This document shows, one piece after another, positions 13,410-26,040 of a stretch of 64,000 nt of DNA. A model generated the notes under the pieces. It saw only the letters and a program-made list of their open reading frames with translations. It had not been told where the DNA came from and ran no database searches. Both the position numbers and the translations under genes were made by a program. The stretch's first letter is position 1. Every line of letters starts with the position of its first letter. Source of the DNA: Lanius collurio (lineage: Eukaryota > Chordata > Aves > Passeriformes > Laniidae). Where the stretch lies: NCBI GenBank assembly GCA_020086605.1, contig JACBWW010000015.1, positions 19,539,387 through 19,603,386 of the forward strand. The letters are read 5' to 3'.

Positions 13410-13433
13410 CACACACACACACACACACACACA
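13410..13433. repeat. CA dinucleotide microsatellite, 12 units
   Basis: An uninterrupted (CA)12 run lies in BANK1 intron 2 and is likely to vary in length between individuals. Confidence 0.97.
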
Positions 13434-16400
13434 TGCAGAGTATTTAGTACTCACAAACAAACAAGACCCAAAGTTCTAGCCGGTTTGTTTCTTCTTTAAC
13501 ATTGGTTCTTTTCAGCAATTTAGCTTAGTTTTTTCATGGACTCCAAGGTAGTGTCAGAGTTTAGGGGCAGCACTTGCCGACTGAAGCCAATGGTAATGTT
13601 CCTGCTTAAATCAAAGGGTTTAGCTTATCAGCACAAATCTTGATCACAGTCTAAGAAAATCCACTGGCATTGGTTATTCACATTTGAGTACCAGTGTGAA
13701 GAGGACTTTACAGGAGAACAAGAAAAGCAGTGGGTTCAAAATGTGAAGCATTACTTCAGTATTTTATGTTATACCAAATTCCAATAAAATCGATGACACC
13801 GTGCTAGAAATGAAACAGGAAACAGATACCATAAAAGTTATGGTAAAAATATAATTATTTCTTTCTCTTTTCTGTGGTCTGTACAATGAAAAATAGCCCC
13901 CCAAGTGGCTTGAAGATCTGCATGAGATAAGGCCTATTTGGACTCCCAGCCTGCTTTTCCCACATTTACTTATTAGAGAAAAACACCATATGCTGGCATC
14001 TCATTTTTTTGCATCTATACCCTACTATTAGCTGCAAAAGTAGTTTTCTTAATATTACTCTTGGTCATTAAAATTGTATATGCAGATACATGGAATACCT
14101 TCTAGGTAAACAATCAGAAATTGATGGCATATTGCTGTCTCAGGTAAAAGTTACAAATTTGTTCTGAGAATTCTTCCTGGGCCATCAAAAGACTCTGGGT
14201 ACCATTTTCTAGTTGGGTAATGTTACTTTATGTACCTCTCACTTTTTAATACCATAGCAGATAATAAATCAATACGTGTAGGTTTAATGAGCTGTTCTCC
14301 ACTATCAAATTTTGTAGAAGTAAATTCTCTTCACATTTTGGCATTAAAAGAAAAAAAAAGGGATACCACTGCTTAGGGAAAAGGCTGGAAGTGGAAGTGA
14401 CATGAGTCACTTTTGTTGAGCTTTAAAAAATGAAACCTAATAAAACAGCAGCAGACTAATGGATACTTATGACTCCTGAGCTGTACCAAGAAGTCCCACC
14501 AAAAGTCTAATAAAAGTGTCAGCACACTTTAGAAACACTGTCACAGAAAATTATTTGTATTAGATAAGACCTGTTCCCTTTTCGCATCATCAATCATGTG
14601 GACAACTACAGGAGAAATTAAGGACATTTAAAGATCTAAGTTTACTACCTACAGATGCAAACATCTATCTGTATCTACAAATCCCTTGCATAAACACATG
14701 CTTGCCCCAATTTGAAGTGGTAGTCTTTCAGAAGTAAACAGAAAAACCCCGGCATCATTTAATGCCCCAGGATACTGAACTAATACACTGAAAATATGTC
14801 AATTTAGTCTAAAAAGGGGGTACACAGTTCAGAAGACCAAGGGCAAGTAGCAGAAAGACCAAGGATAAGGAAAAGACCGATGCAAACAACATATATCTCC
14901 TGATTCTACTTTCAACAATATTGGGAAAGGTGATAAAGAAAAGTCAGAATTCTAGAGTCTCACTGGGCCATCTTAGATGCTAACAGAGAATAATAAAATT
15001 TCTGAGTATTCTCCTCTTTCCCTGTGAATTATCATTTTTATAGCAATAGGCATACAATCCACAAAATTCAAAACCAACTCTGAATCTGAATGCAGCATTT
15101 TCAAACAGTGAAAGATTTTACAAACAAGTCCTGCAAAAGCAATTTTTGACAACAGTAAAAATATTTGTGTTCCTCTTCATACAGAAGATGAATACAATAA
15201 ATTCTGTTAGCATCCTGGAAATATATGTTGGAAAGGCCAGTTTCAGTGCCTTAGTTCTCCCTTTACTCCTCCAAGAACATGTTCAAATAAGCATGACAAA
15301 TTGTTCAGATTTCATGTTTGAAGCACATTACAGACAAGCAAGCTCTCTGCTGAGTATAAAACCCCCTGCATCTTCTGTTTTATTTAGTTTTACTCAGCAT
15401 TTTAATTAGTTTTGGTTTTTGACTAGAATTTTTGGCTTATATACTCCTTTAGAGCCAGAAGGAAGTTTTAACAGATAAATCCCTGTCTGCTCCAACACAA
15501 TGAAACCGGCACCATCTGGTAGGTGAAATAACTGTGGGGGCATATAAAATGAGACTTATTTTACACTTTTTCCATCTCAGGTTTTAGGGATAGTGCAAAG
15601 AGAATAGTACCTAGGAGAGAAGAGACAGCTAAGAATTTACCCTGCCCATGAGCTTTCCTGAGTAGTGGAAATCTGTAGTGGAGGGGTGGTGACTACTAGC
15701 ACCTATGCTATGCCATTCTCCAGGACTGTAAGATAATCTGATTTAGCATCTACCTTCAGCTGCTCTAACTACCTCCAGGCCGCTCCCAAGCCTTGGCATC
15801 CTTTAGTCCTAGGATCCTGATGGCCTGCAGTCCTAAGGGATTAACAGAATTTAGTCACAGTGGAAGACATTATAATTAAAGCACATTATTAAGTTGGTAG
15901 AGTGACAGCTCTTCTCAATACTGAGGAGACAAGAAGGTACAAATGCTTGGAAGAACAAGTCAAGAGCAATGAACAGTACTGGGGGAAAAAATGGGAATTG
16001 AAAACCATGAATACACACAGAAGTGTTTTCATCACTATCTCAAAAAGGGTCAAAAATATAAGGGACTAGGGGTGAGCACTGAAAAAAAAAGTGACTAAAG
16101 ACAGCGATCCATATGAAGAGAAGTGGGAAGTCTTGTGTGTCTGGTCCTGAAGGAAAGCAAAAGAATATGTTCCAAAGGAAAAATAATCCTTGTATATACT
16201 CAACAACCCCCTAGCAAAAAATTTTAAATACAAGGGGAAAATCTTTTTCCCAGATTTGCACTGTCAAAAGCTCTGTCACAGATATCACAAAGGCTAAGAG
16301 CTTAACAGGATTCTACAAGAGCTAAGAGCTTAATAGTATCATAACTACAGACATCATTATCTTTAAGCAAAGGTAAATAATGACAAACCATGCACATCTT

Positions 16401-17633
16401 CATTCCTCAGAGCTTAAATTAACACTCAGGTGAAAGCAAATCTCTTAGTTGGAACCCTTTCACTCTGTAACAGAGAGCAGAGCAGAGGTCTCCTGTCAGG
16501 CATTGATCTAAGCTGGCCTGGCTGATGGCCAGGGCACACCAGTACAGAAAAAACAGGGCCAGAGCAGTTCTCACATATGAGTGTGGAGGAGGGCTTACAC
16601 CCTGAAGCACTGGGCATCATCATCACATAAAGTTCTGGATCTAGCTCAGTCCACTGAACTTATTTGATCCCAGCCATGGTCTATGCATCCCCAGTAAAGA
16701 CTCACTGAGACTGAGGCCTTCAACAACTACTCATTAATTCAGCTTTCCACTAATCTCTGAAATTGCTGATACTGATCACTGCCAAAGAAAAGATCATTTG
16801 AACACCTATTAAGCATCTGGCATTACTCTATAAGTTAAGTCCCAGGGGCACAGGTAGTAAGTATTTTTGTGAATGCACAGACCTAAGCAAAGAACCGTCC
16901 TGTGTCTTCCAGGAAACTGTTTATCATTGCAGAAAAGTTTGCAATTTCCTGTGCATGTGTCAACTGATAGTCTCTAACTACAGCTACTTCCTATATACAC
17001 ACACAGAGTATAAACCCACTGTCTTCATCCTGGTAAAAAACTGCCAAGAAGCTTCAGTCTGAAGCTACATATTGGATGCAATCAGGAATTGCAAACATTA
17101 AAACATTACCTTTGGAAACCAAAACAGACAACCATAATAAGCCCAAAACTCATTCTGAGAGATAAACTGAGCAAAAGACTATTCAATGCTGAAAAGAAGA
17201 CGGTTGGGGAAGGGGAGTCTAAAACATTCTTTTGAAAACACTGATCTAATATAGTCAGACTGTGTGTAGACATATTCAGGGCAGGTTTTAAAGCCCTATA
17301 GTATACTTAAGCTTATCTGCTAAGCACAAGGCATCAGGGACATCCAGCTAGGTCATTGATTCAGCTGGTGTCTCTCTACCCCAGTGTTCAAAATTGGATT
17401 ATTCTTGGTTGTTTACGTGCATCAAAAACTAGGTTCTAAATAAAGCTCTGAGTAAAAATCCTGAATTGCTGTATGTCTTTCTCCAGCACAAGCTCCCATG
17501 CCAATAAAATGGCACCTTGCATGGGACAGAGAGAAGCACAATATTCTGCTTGATAGACAAAACCTTGGCTAAGTAGCAAGAGCTGAGAGGAGGTAAGAGA
17601 CCTAAGGACTACAAACAAGCAGTAGTATATTAC

Positions 17634-18032
17634 CTGGCTGAATAATTCCTTTAACAACAGAAATATATTCCTCAGGTTTCTGATCAGTAGAAATCTCTTT
17701 GCTGCTTCCATCTAAGGTCAGTATCTCATAAAGAATCTCTGAATTCTCCACCCCACAAAGCAGAATTACCACATTATCCGGAGGTTTGAGAACTTGTTCC
17801 AGAAAATAACTTCTCTTTTGATTCAGGCAGTTAAGAAGTCCACATGAGAGTATCAGGAGTTTACATTTATAAGATGGTAAACAGAGTAGCTCCTGGTGCT
17901 TGAAAGATGAATTCTCTAGATTGTAGAGTAAGATTCCTTCTTCATTAACTATGAGTCCAAAAAGAGATTTTAAATACAGAGCCCACTCTTCTGCTTCTTG
18001 TTCATATATCAGCAGGATATCCTTCATGTTTT
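17634..18032 (-). CDS. BANK1: BANK1 exon 2, N-terminal TIR-like domain
   Basis: The exon is 399 bases, with acceptor ttctctctag at 18033 and donor ccag|gtaata at 17633. It encodes residues 5 to 137 of the predicted protein. The translation begins ENMKDILLIYE and contains AEEWALYL (residues 18-25), SYKCKLLILS (57-66), LLCGV (95-99), an EIST block (116-119) and YISVV (127-131). These match human BANK1 exon 2 from memory almost without gaps. In the family this segment is the TIR-like fold implicated in MyD88/TRAF6 and PLC-gamma2 association. The exon is phase 1 at both ends, so skipping it keeps the frame, like the human isoform lacking exon 2. The residue aligned with human Arg61 is Asn42 (codon 17920-17922). 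An internal ATG at 18025-18027 has A at -3 and could start transcripts from another first exon. Confidence 0.95.
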
Positions 18033-18633
18033 CTAGAGAGAAGAAAACATTAAAAAAAAATATTTTCAGATGCATTTTGAATAAGTTATAAATATCAGAA
18101 GTCAGATTGTTTGTTTCACCCCTAATAAAAACCCAAAGTGCTGAAGAAACTGTCTTCAGCAGAAATCAGAGCTCATCACCTTGAAATGACAACCATCCCC
18201 TTATTTCTAAGACCAAGGCAAAAATACTGGAAAAATAGTTCAGGATATTATGTTTAGAATAACTAATGCTTCAGAATAAATACTTAAATTGCAATGTAGG
18301 AAGCAGAGCACATTCATACATTCTGCTCACTCTTAGAGTCTTCACAAATAGTAGTATTAAAAATGGAAAACTCAGCTTTTAATGACAGAAGTAAAGAATA
18401 TATATTTGAACACATAAACATGATCCGACTTCATTAGAAAATGAATTGGTATGTTTAGGGTATTTTGTCAGCATGGTGTTAGGACAGTCATTCCTGGTAT
18501 TTCTTTACTATCATTATTTAAAGAAAATTACTTGAGACCTGAAAAAAATAAACCTAGAACTGTATTTTTTCAGTTCTCTTTCCCTTTAAGATGTAAAACA
18601 TTATGCTAGCAAGACAACTAATAGTCCTCCACA

Positions 18634-18870
18634 GACTTACTAGGATGACAGTTCAAGACAGAGGCAACAGGCACAAGCTAAAAGACAGGAGGCTGCCTTT
18701 TCAGACTGTGAGCACTGGCATAGGCTTTTTGGAAAGGGTGTGGAATCTCTCTTCTTGGAGCTACTCAAAAAGGTGTCTGGATTTATGGTCCTGGCTCTAG
18801 GTGGACAAGAGAGCTTCCAGATGTCCCACCCGGCCTCAGTCATTGTGGGGTTGTGTGAAACCATCAAAAA
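18634..18870 (+). mobile_element. CR1 LINE 3' fragment (diverged)
   Basis: The order 'gaggcaacaggcacaagct', 'aggaggctgccttttcagac', 'gagcactggcataggctttt', 'gtgtctggatttatggtcct' matches the CR1 3' region with many substitutions. It lies antisense to BANK1, about 600 bp upstream of exon 2. The terminal tail is degraded, so the right limit is approximate. Confidence 0.8.
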
Positions 18871-21800
18871 CCATGATGTGATGAGCACCAAAACAATAAC
18901 AATATACATCAAGCCAGGGTAGCCTAATAGCCCTGGAGTAGCTCACAATCACAGCCCGGTGGAGCAACATAGTGAAGCTGAAGAATAGATACAGCTGCTG
19001 TGCTTCACCTGCACGGCGCTTCATGGTGTCTGCCTGGTGACGGACACCTGCCTGCAGGGCACCCCAGCTTCCCTGAGTGCCTCAGCTGCTGCACCGTGAG
19101 GATCAGGAGATGCGGAAACACAGGGGGTACACACAGATAAAATGTTTCTTGGGCACACAAAGGATGTGGACAGTGGGATACGGAGCACAAATGTAGCTAA
19201 GGAGAATAAAAAAAACTGTCAATGATCCCACGTAAGTCCCTGTACAAAAGAAGAAATTGAACCTGTATCTCCAGTCCAGGATTAATGCTTTAATTACTGG
19301 ACTTCCCTTCCTTTTAGAAGAAATTATTTCTACATTCTGTTCATTCATTCTTTACTCAAGAGATACTTGAAACAAAGTCTACCCAGCAAAGTCTGATTGA
19401 AATTTGTAGAACAGGGACACTGTCATTTAGTCTCTTGAGTTCATTAAATGTCTACAAACTGCTTGGAGGACAGCTGTTATCTTTTCAAGATTTGTGAATT
19501 CTCACCCTTTCACAAAGTCTTCTGTCACAGGAAATCATACAGGGCCATGCTCCATATGGTAGCAGGTGATGATATTTCAATATAAGTAAACTCTTACCAG
19601 TACATTAGAGCAGAATAATATTTGTCAAAGTCTATCTGGAAAGGTGACTGCTGTACTTCCCATAGTAAAAACAATCTGAAAAATACTGTTTCTGATGAAA
19701 TGCTGAAGGTTAATAATAAGAGAAATAGCAGTGGATTTCTCATTTAACTCAGAAAAATTTTTTTGATCCATGCTGCTGGGATTAAAAAAACATCTACTTG
19801 CTGTTGTTTCCAGAATCTCATTTGATTTTCCGTAACACTCATAGACAGATGTGCACAAAGTAGAAACAAAAAACTATGAATTGCTGCACAATTTCAAAAG
19901 AAGAAACTGTATTAACAGTGCTGTAAAGCCACAAGCTCTTTCAGTCTGACCACACTGTTTCATATCACAGAAAATGGAAGAAACAAGTACCTTCAATTTT
20001 CAGTCCCCATGAACTAAAAGCATTGTAGCGGTTCTTTAAAAATATGGATATAAACACAATACTTACACCACGAAGAAAAATTAAGAATTCATTCTTTATA
20101 CTTTCTTTAAATTTATTTTGTTCTAACTTTCAGCCATAATATAATTTCATATATTTCTGTAATCCTTAAGGAGCATCTCTTCTTCTGCTCTCAGAAATCT
20201 GTCCCCTAAGCTCTTCAGATTCCCATGAAGCAACTCTTAGCCTTGCCTTCATTATAGTTTGTAAACTGGGATTAATATTCTTCCCACTGCAACAGAGGCA
20301 TTGTAGAACTCTTCTTGTTTTTTTTTTTCCCTGCACTTTTGTGAATTCTCCTGCTTTTTCAAAATATTTTTTGAGAAAACCAGAACTGCATACAGGGTAT
20401 GGGGTTCCTTGATACACTGTATATGAAGAAAAAAACTACCTTGGACATGCACATGGACTTATAAACAATGAATTTCACATTCACTGTTTAAGTTTAAAGG
20501 TCTCATTTTAAGCTCATGCTCAGCTATGTTGCCTTCTATTATGATGGACTTGGGTTAAGGACATAACTAAGTGGAATTGCAGGGAGGGATAAAAAAAAGC
20601 ATATTTAATTCACCCCTGTGCAAAAAGATAGTACACGGCTTGAGTACTCAAGAAATTCAAAAGATAAAAGTAAGAAATGTGCAATGAAAGGATAAAAGAA
20701 GACATAGAAGTCTCCTTAACTTCCATATGGTATCTCTGCATACCTGTCTGCAGCTTTTATCTTAGCTAAGCAGGAATGAAGAAGGGGATTTACAGTGCTT
20801 ATTGAAGGCTCAACTGCATTTCTTCTTAACTATATTGATTTTTATATATGAGAAAGAAAGCTTTATTTGTGTAACAAAGGAGAGTGAAATATATCTAACA
20901 GCACACTTGAGGTGAGAAAGGCTCTGCAACACACATCTCATAAGGCTCTAACTCAATATGGTTGCCTTATTTAATTTGTCTTTTCTATCTAAGTACAGAG
21001 GGAAGAGTCATGCTGTTGAGCAAGGGTTTTCATACTGGAGATTGGTGCAATGTTTATTAAAGCAAGCAGCAAGCACTATCAAGTTACCTTTGGAAAACCA
21101 AGTGTGGGTATGTTTTGAATTATAAACTTGAATTTTTTTTTCTGAAATTCATCTGCCTTCTGTATTAAAAGTTAACTTCAATACTAAGCAGGAATGCAAG
21201 GCTTCCATCTTACTCCAAATTTTATCAAAATGTGAAGCATCACTATTCTGAAATGTCTGCCTGACTTGAAATGCAGAGTGAAAGTTTACCCTACAAATAG
21301 CTATGATGTACCCTAACAAAAATCTACTCTGTATACTAGTAGCTTTTTCCTGTTATACAATGTTTTTGCCTTCAGAGATTTTACTACAGAGCATATGCTT
21401 GAAGGCAGCTTACTTGAAAATTAAAGCCCACCAAAACTCTGCCTTCAGAACAGTATTATTTTAACCTGAAACAATAAAAAAGCTCAAGTCTAGCATTAAT
21501 TCAACACTACCCAGTACTGAATATACAGTAACAATGCTTAACTTTTCAACCAGAGTTTTTTCCCCTTCATTATTTTCATCTCTTACAGAATAATTCTTTG
21601 AATTTACTGCACTTGGAATATAACGTAAATTGAGATTAATTTTGTTCCCTTGAAAGTTAATGTAATAGAAACTATCATATCTTGACAAAATTAAGCTGTG
21701 CTTCCTCTGCTCCTACTTGAAAACTGACTCAAAGGTAGAAATAAAATGTATTATTAGTTCACCAATGAGAAACAGTAAGAGAATTTATGCAGTCCTCCAT

Positions 21801-24800
21801 AACCTGAAAGGGGCTCTTCTGACAAGCAAAACTCTTCCCTAGTTACTTGTGTGTGTGGTTGCCCAAGAAAGCACATCTCAGCCCAAGCATGCACATCTCA
21901 TGTCATCTGAAGGGCTCTTTGAAAAAACCTGCCAGACCAAGCAGGAATCAAGAACTTGTGTATACAGGGCAAAAGAACATGGCTTTTATAGCAAGAATTA
22001 TATAGTAGGAGACAGCATATAGTAGGAGAAGAGGGGGTGAAAAAAAAAGCAAGTCTACTAGAGAGCTAAAAGAAACCTCAAGAACTCTGCAATGCACCAA
22101 ACATACTAGGAAGACAAAGGAAACAAATCAAAAATTGGGGGCTAATAGCTGCTCTTTAACAGATACCTCAGTTAAAGAATCTTGCAATCTTGTAAAAGAA
22201 GATTTCTGTGTGCTTATAAATAATCAAGAAGCATTTGGTAACATTCATCTTTGAGAATAACACTGCACAGGTATCAACTCATTCCCTACCTTTTAAAGGC
22301 CTTTTAGATTCATAGGGATTTGTAAAGGCTTGTAGATGATGTGCTTTACTTCTAAATATCTTTGAACTGCATTTTATTACAGTTATTTCCAAAAATTCAG
22401 CACTAACATACTTCATTTGACTTAAATAAGGCTGACTACAATTAGGATAGGGTTTAAAAATTGGCTCTACACTTCCACTACCTGCTTTGGTGAAAAAAAA
22501 AAAAAAGTGAGATTTGAACATGAACATTTACCCAAGTTTTAGTGAAAAGATGGATCACCTTGTTTCTCAGGGTTGTCCAGAGTCTTTTCCAGTTAGGGTA
22601 CTGGAGCCTAACAATGGCATTCCCTGTTGTTCACTCAGCTGCCCATGAACTCCTATAACCACATACCAAGCCTGCCACAGTCAACCCTAACAAAAAGGTA
22701 GGGCAATTCAGTTTACAATCCTCACCTCAATCCCAATAGCCTTTGATACCCGTGTGAAGAAAACACCCTCTCAAATTCTCCATCGCTGTATTGAGAAAGG
22801 ACAGGCTCAACTGCTAGAGAAAGCATAAAATTTGTCCCTTTTATTTTTTCCTGTCACAGATGTCCTCACTTGGGGAAGGTTGTTTGATTTTTTTAAAATA
22901 TCAGCCTTAAAAGGAAAGACATTTGAGAAAGAAATGTATGAACTCCATCAGTGCAATGAACTACTGTCCATCAGCAAAAAATTTGTTAAAATAAGTACAG
23001 TAGCTAAATATCTCAAAGGAGGAGTAGAAAGGCACAGAAGTTCTTGCTTACTTTCTCACAATATATTGATGAAAAATCTGGGCAACATAACTGGTATAGA
23101 ATGGCATCCATTGAATCTTTCATTCTTTTGTGAATAGCAGACTACACTCTCCAAGATTACCATGAGTATCTTTTCATGCTAAAAACTTACACAAAAAGAA
23201 GCAGTACTTTTTTCCAGGCAAGCAGTGCCAGGATAGAGCTATTCAAGACTTGACAAGTTGACTGCACTCATCTACTTCACCCTGTAAGATAAAACTGCAG
23301 ATATAGTTAAGGGTCATGACACAATGACAAAAAATGGAGAATGAGAAAGATAGGCAGCATAAAATAACCCAAACTCTCATCCTTGCTTGGAGATTGTCAA
23401 AACTTTTCTTCTAATGTCAAGAAGATTCATTTCCATCTGGGCTGTATGTAGGATGAGAACGACAAGCATACCTACTAGTTCATATGAGACTTCAGAATCT
23501 AAAGATCTTTAATCTCTTGTCCCCTCGGCAATCTTTTTACAAAGATTCAACCATTCATCTCTTCACATTGCTTGCCCTGATCACTAACAGTGATATGATA
23601 AAAACTAGAAAAAGTTTCACTAGCACTTCAAACAACCCCTGCAATCTAACATTTGGAAACAGAATGAGAACATTTAATTTAGCACTAATGAGTGGCCTTG
23701 CATAACAAACTGTCCCTCACCCACTCAGAAAGCATTAATTTTCTCAGTCAGCACACCTCACATATATCCAGTAAATGTGTCTCAAAATGCAACTCTAGTT
23801 CTTGGTTGCTGGAATTCTGCAAGGCAAATCCCCTGAAGCAAGCCAAAATGCATTCATGGCGGGAAGGACAGCATAAAGCACTTTAGAACTACTTGCAGAT
23901 AATGGAAAATGTTTTCAAGGCAGTTCATGTTGCATCTCTGAGATGTTCCAGTAAAGGAAATGAAAATTATAAAAGCCACTTGTAAACTTCAGAGTGAAAT
24001 CACAAAGCAGCAAAATTGCTGCAGTGATGTGGCACACCTGTTGCAATGAAAGGAATTATCCTAAAACACAGGGCACTCCTGCCCTCACTGTATCAGCCAG
24101 CAGTGGCTGCACTTCTGTTCTCAAATGCCTATTTAACTAGCATGTAATAAGAACACTTTCATCGTTTATGTACCTTCTGTTGCTAATTGCTAAGTTGTAT
24201 GTGAAAACAAATACTTGTTCTATCTGTATAAAACTGAGCCTTATGTCTTCATCCTTCTTCTTACTAAGCTTAGTGAGGTCTGGAGTGGGCAAAATTCGGT
24301 TCAAGAGAGTAACAATTTTTATACAAATGAGATCAGTTTGGGCTTGATCTAGTTGGTTTTCCATGTAAAGAAATTCCATTGATCTTCCCTACGGTAACAA
24401 GGGAACACAGAATCAAATAAATTCCTGGGGTATCTTTCCACAGCATGGACCTAGCACTGGTAAACCAGAAAGATACCTGACTATCAAACACGACAAAGCT
24501 CACATCATGCCCAAAAAGCTGTTTCTCATGAAGTTATATGGCCTTATTTCCTGGTTTCGGCCTTCCTCTCTGATCTGTCCTATGAATCCTTACAGCTGCA
24601 TATCTACTGATGGACAGGTGCTCTTGTTTCTAATGAGCAAGGCTAAACACAAACATGGGATACAGAGGTCAGAACTCGTTTCTCCGTTTCAAGGTAGACC
24701 TCCTCCTTTATCACAATTGCAATGAGGCAAAATTTCATGGCATTACAGCCACTTCCTTGAGAGCAAATCACACCTTCAGCAGATTTTAGTGCAAAACAAC

Positions 24801-25845
24801 CAGGTAATTCAGAAATGCTTTACACATGAAAAAATCACGAAGAGAAAAATATATCATAATGACAGCATGAAGAGCGGGAATAATATACCACTTTTTTTCT
24901 GATTACTGTGGAACAAACAAGTCTTTCAGGCCACATCAAAACTTGAACAAGTCTTTAAAGTCACAGGAAAACCTAAGTGAGCTGTGTCAAGTTTGCATTA
25001 ACAGATGCTATTGCTTCTAGAAACAACCACCACCTGATAATTCCCCTTACACTATCACTACAACTGTGGTTGTATAAGCATGAAATATTAAAAAAAAAAA
25101 TTCAAAATTTCCTGTTAGGGTAGACCAAAGTGTCCTCTTCTTTATTTTTTTTTAATTGTCAGTGTTTCTCTTATCAGACCCTCTTTAGATGTCCCCATCC
25201 TGACCTAGTGCAGGCAATTTTGGATTTATAATCACATTTAAAGTCTGCTGATTTAAATTAAACTTCTTTGCTATTTCTTTTGCCTTCTCTCACTTTTTTC
25301 CTCTGTCCCCTTTGATTTCATTGTTACTTCAGTTTCCCACAAATTCTTAACTTTAATTTCTTTAAAATAAGAAAAAAAAGAATGTAATACACATTCTGCA
25401 GATACTATTTAGGGAAAACATTCTCATGAAATTCAGTATATTCACCTCTATCACAAGAGAATATATCTCAGAAAATAGTGCTTATACAACAAAACAAAAA
25501 CCACTGATCTTGCAAACAATAACATTTTGGGTAAGTTGCTGTGATTCCAACTGCTATGGTCTGGGAAGGTCACACTGTAACACTGATGTACAAAACAAGA
25601 AAAGTGTCTTACACATTAAGTGCTCCAATTTGTACACCAGGGACATGGCAGACACTGATCATCAGGCAATGTTTATCAATAAATAGCACCATTTATTGCA
25701 ATTCATGCTCAGCTATTTCTGTGTTCCCTGCATTTCTAATGTGATCAAATGCACTGAATTAACCATAGACAACATCCCAACAATTCCTAAATTACAGATT
25801 ACCATTGACACTAGAAATCCATAGAAATCTGGTAGAACTCTCTCA

Positions 25846-26040
25846 GAGCAGTCATAGAGTGGTTTGGGTTGGAAGGGACCCTTTAAGACCATCTCATTTC
25901 TACCCCCTGCCATGGGCAGGGACACCTTCCACTAGACCAGGTTGCTCAGAGCTCCAACCAACCTGGACTTGAATGATTCCTCTTATGGGGCATCAACAGC
26001 TTCTCTGGGCAACCTGTTCCAGTGTATCATCTACACTTCT
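25846..26040 (-). mobile_element. CR1 LINE 3' fragment
   Basis: The left end on the + strand, 'tcatagagtggtttgggttg', is the reverse complement of a CR1 3' terminus. It is followed by 'ccatgggcagggacaccttc', 'cactagaccaggttgctcag' and 'gggcaacctgttccagtg'. The copy is truncated after about 190 bp. It is sense relative to BANK1. Confidence 0.9.

Larger units (their letters stand above)
9998..17633 (-). other. BANK1 intron 2
   Basis: This intron of about 7.6 kb lies between probable exon 3 and exon 2. It holds two abutting CR1 copies (10497-11720), a CA microsatellite (13410-13433) and a small spaced duplication of a 13-base unit (gctaagagcttaa) near 16293-16333. I saw nothing else with protein-coding or RNA-gene character. 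Confidence 0.75.
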
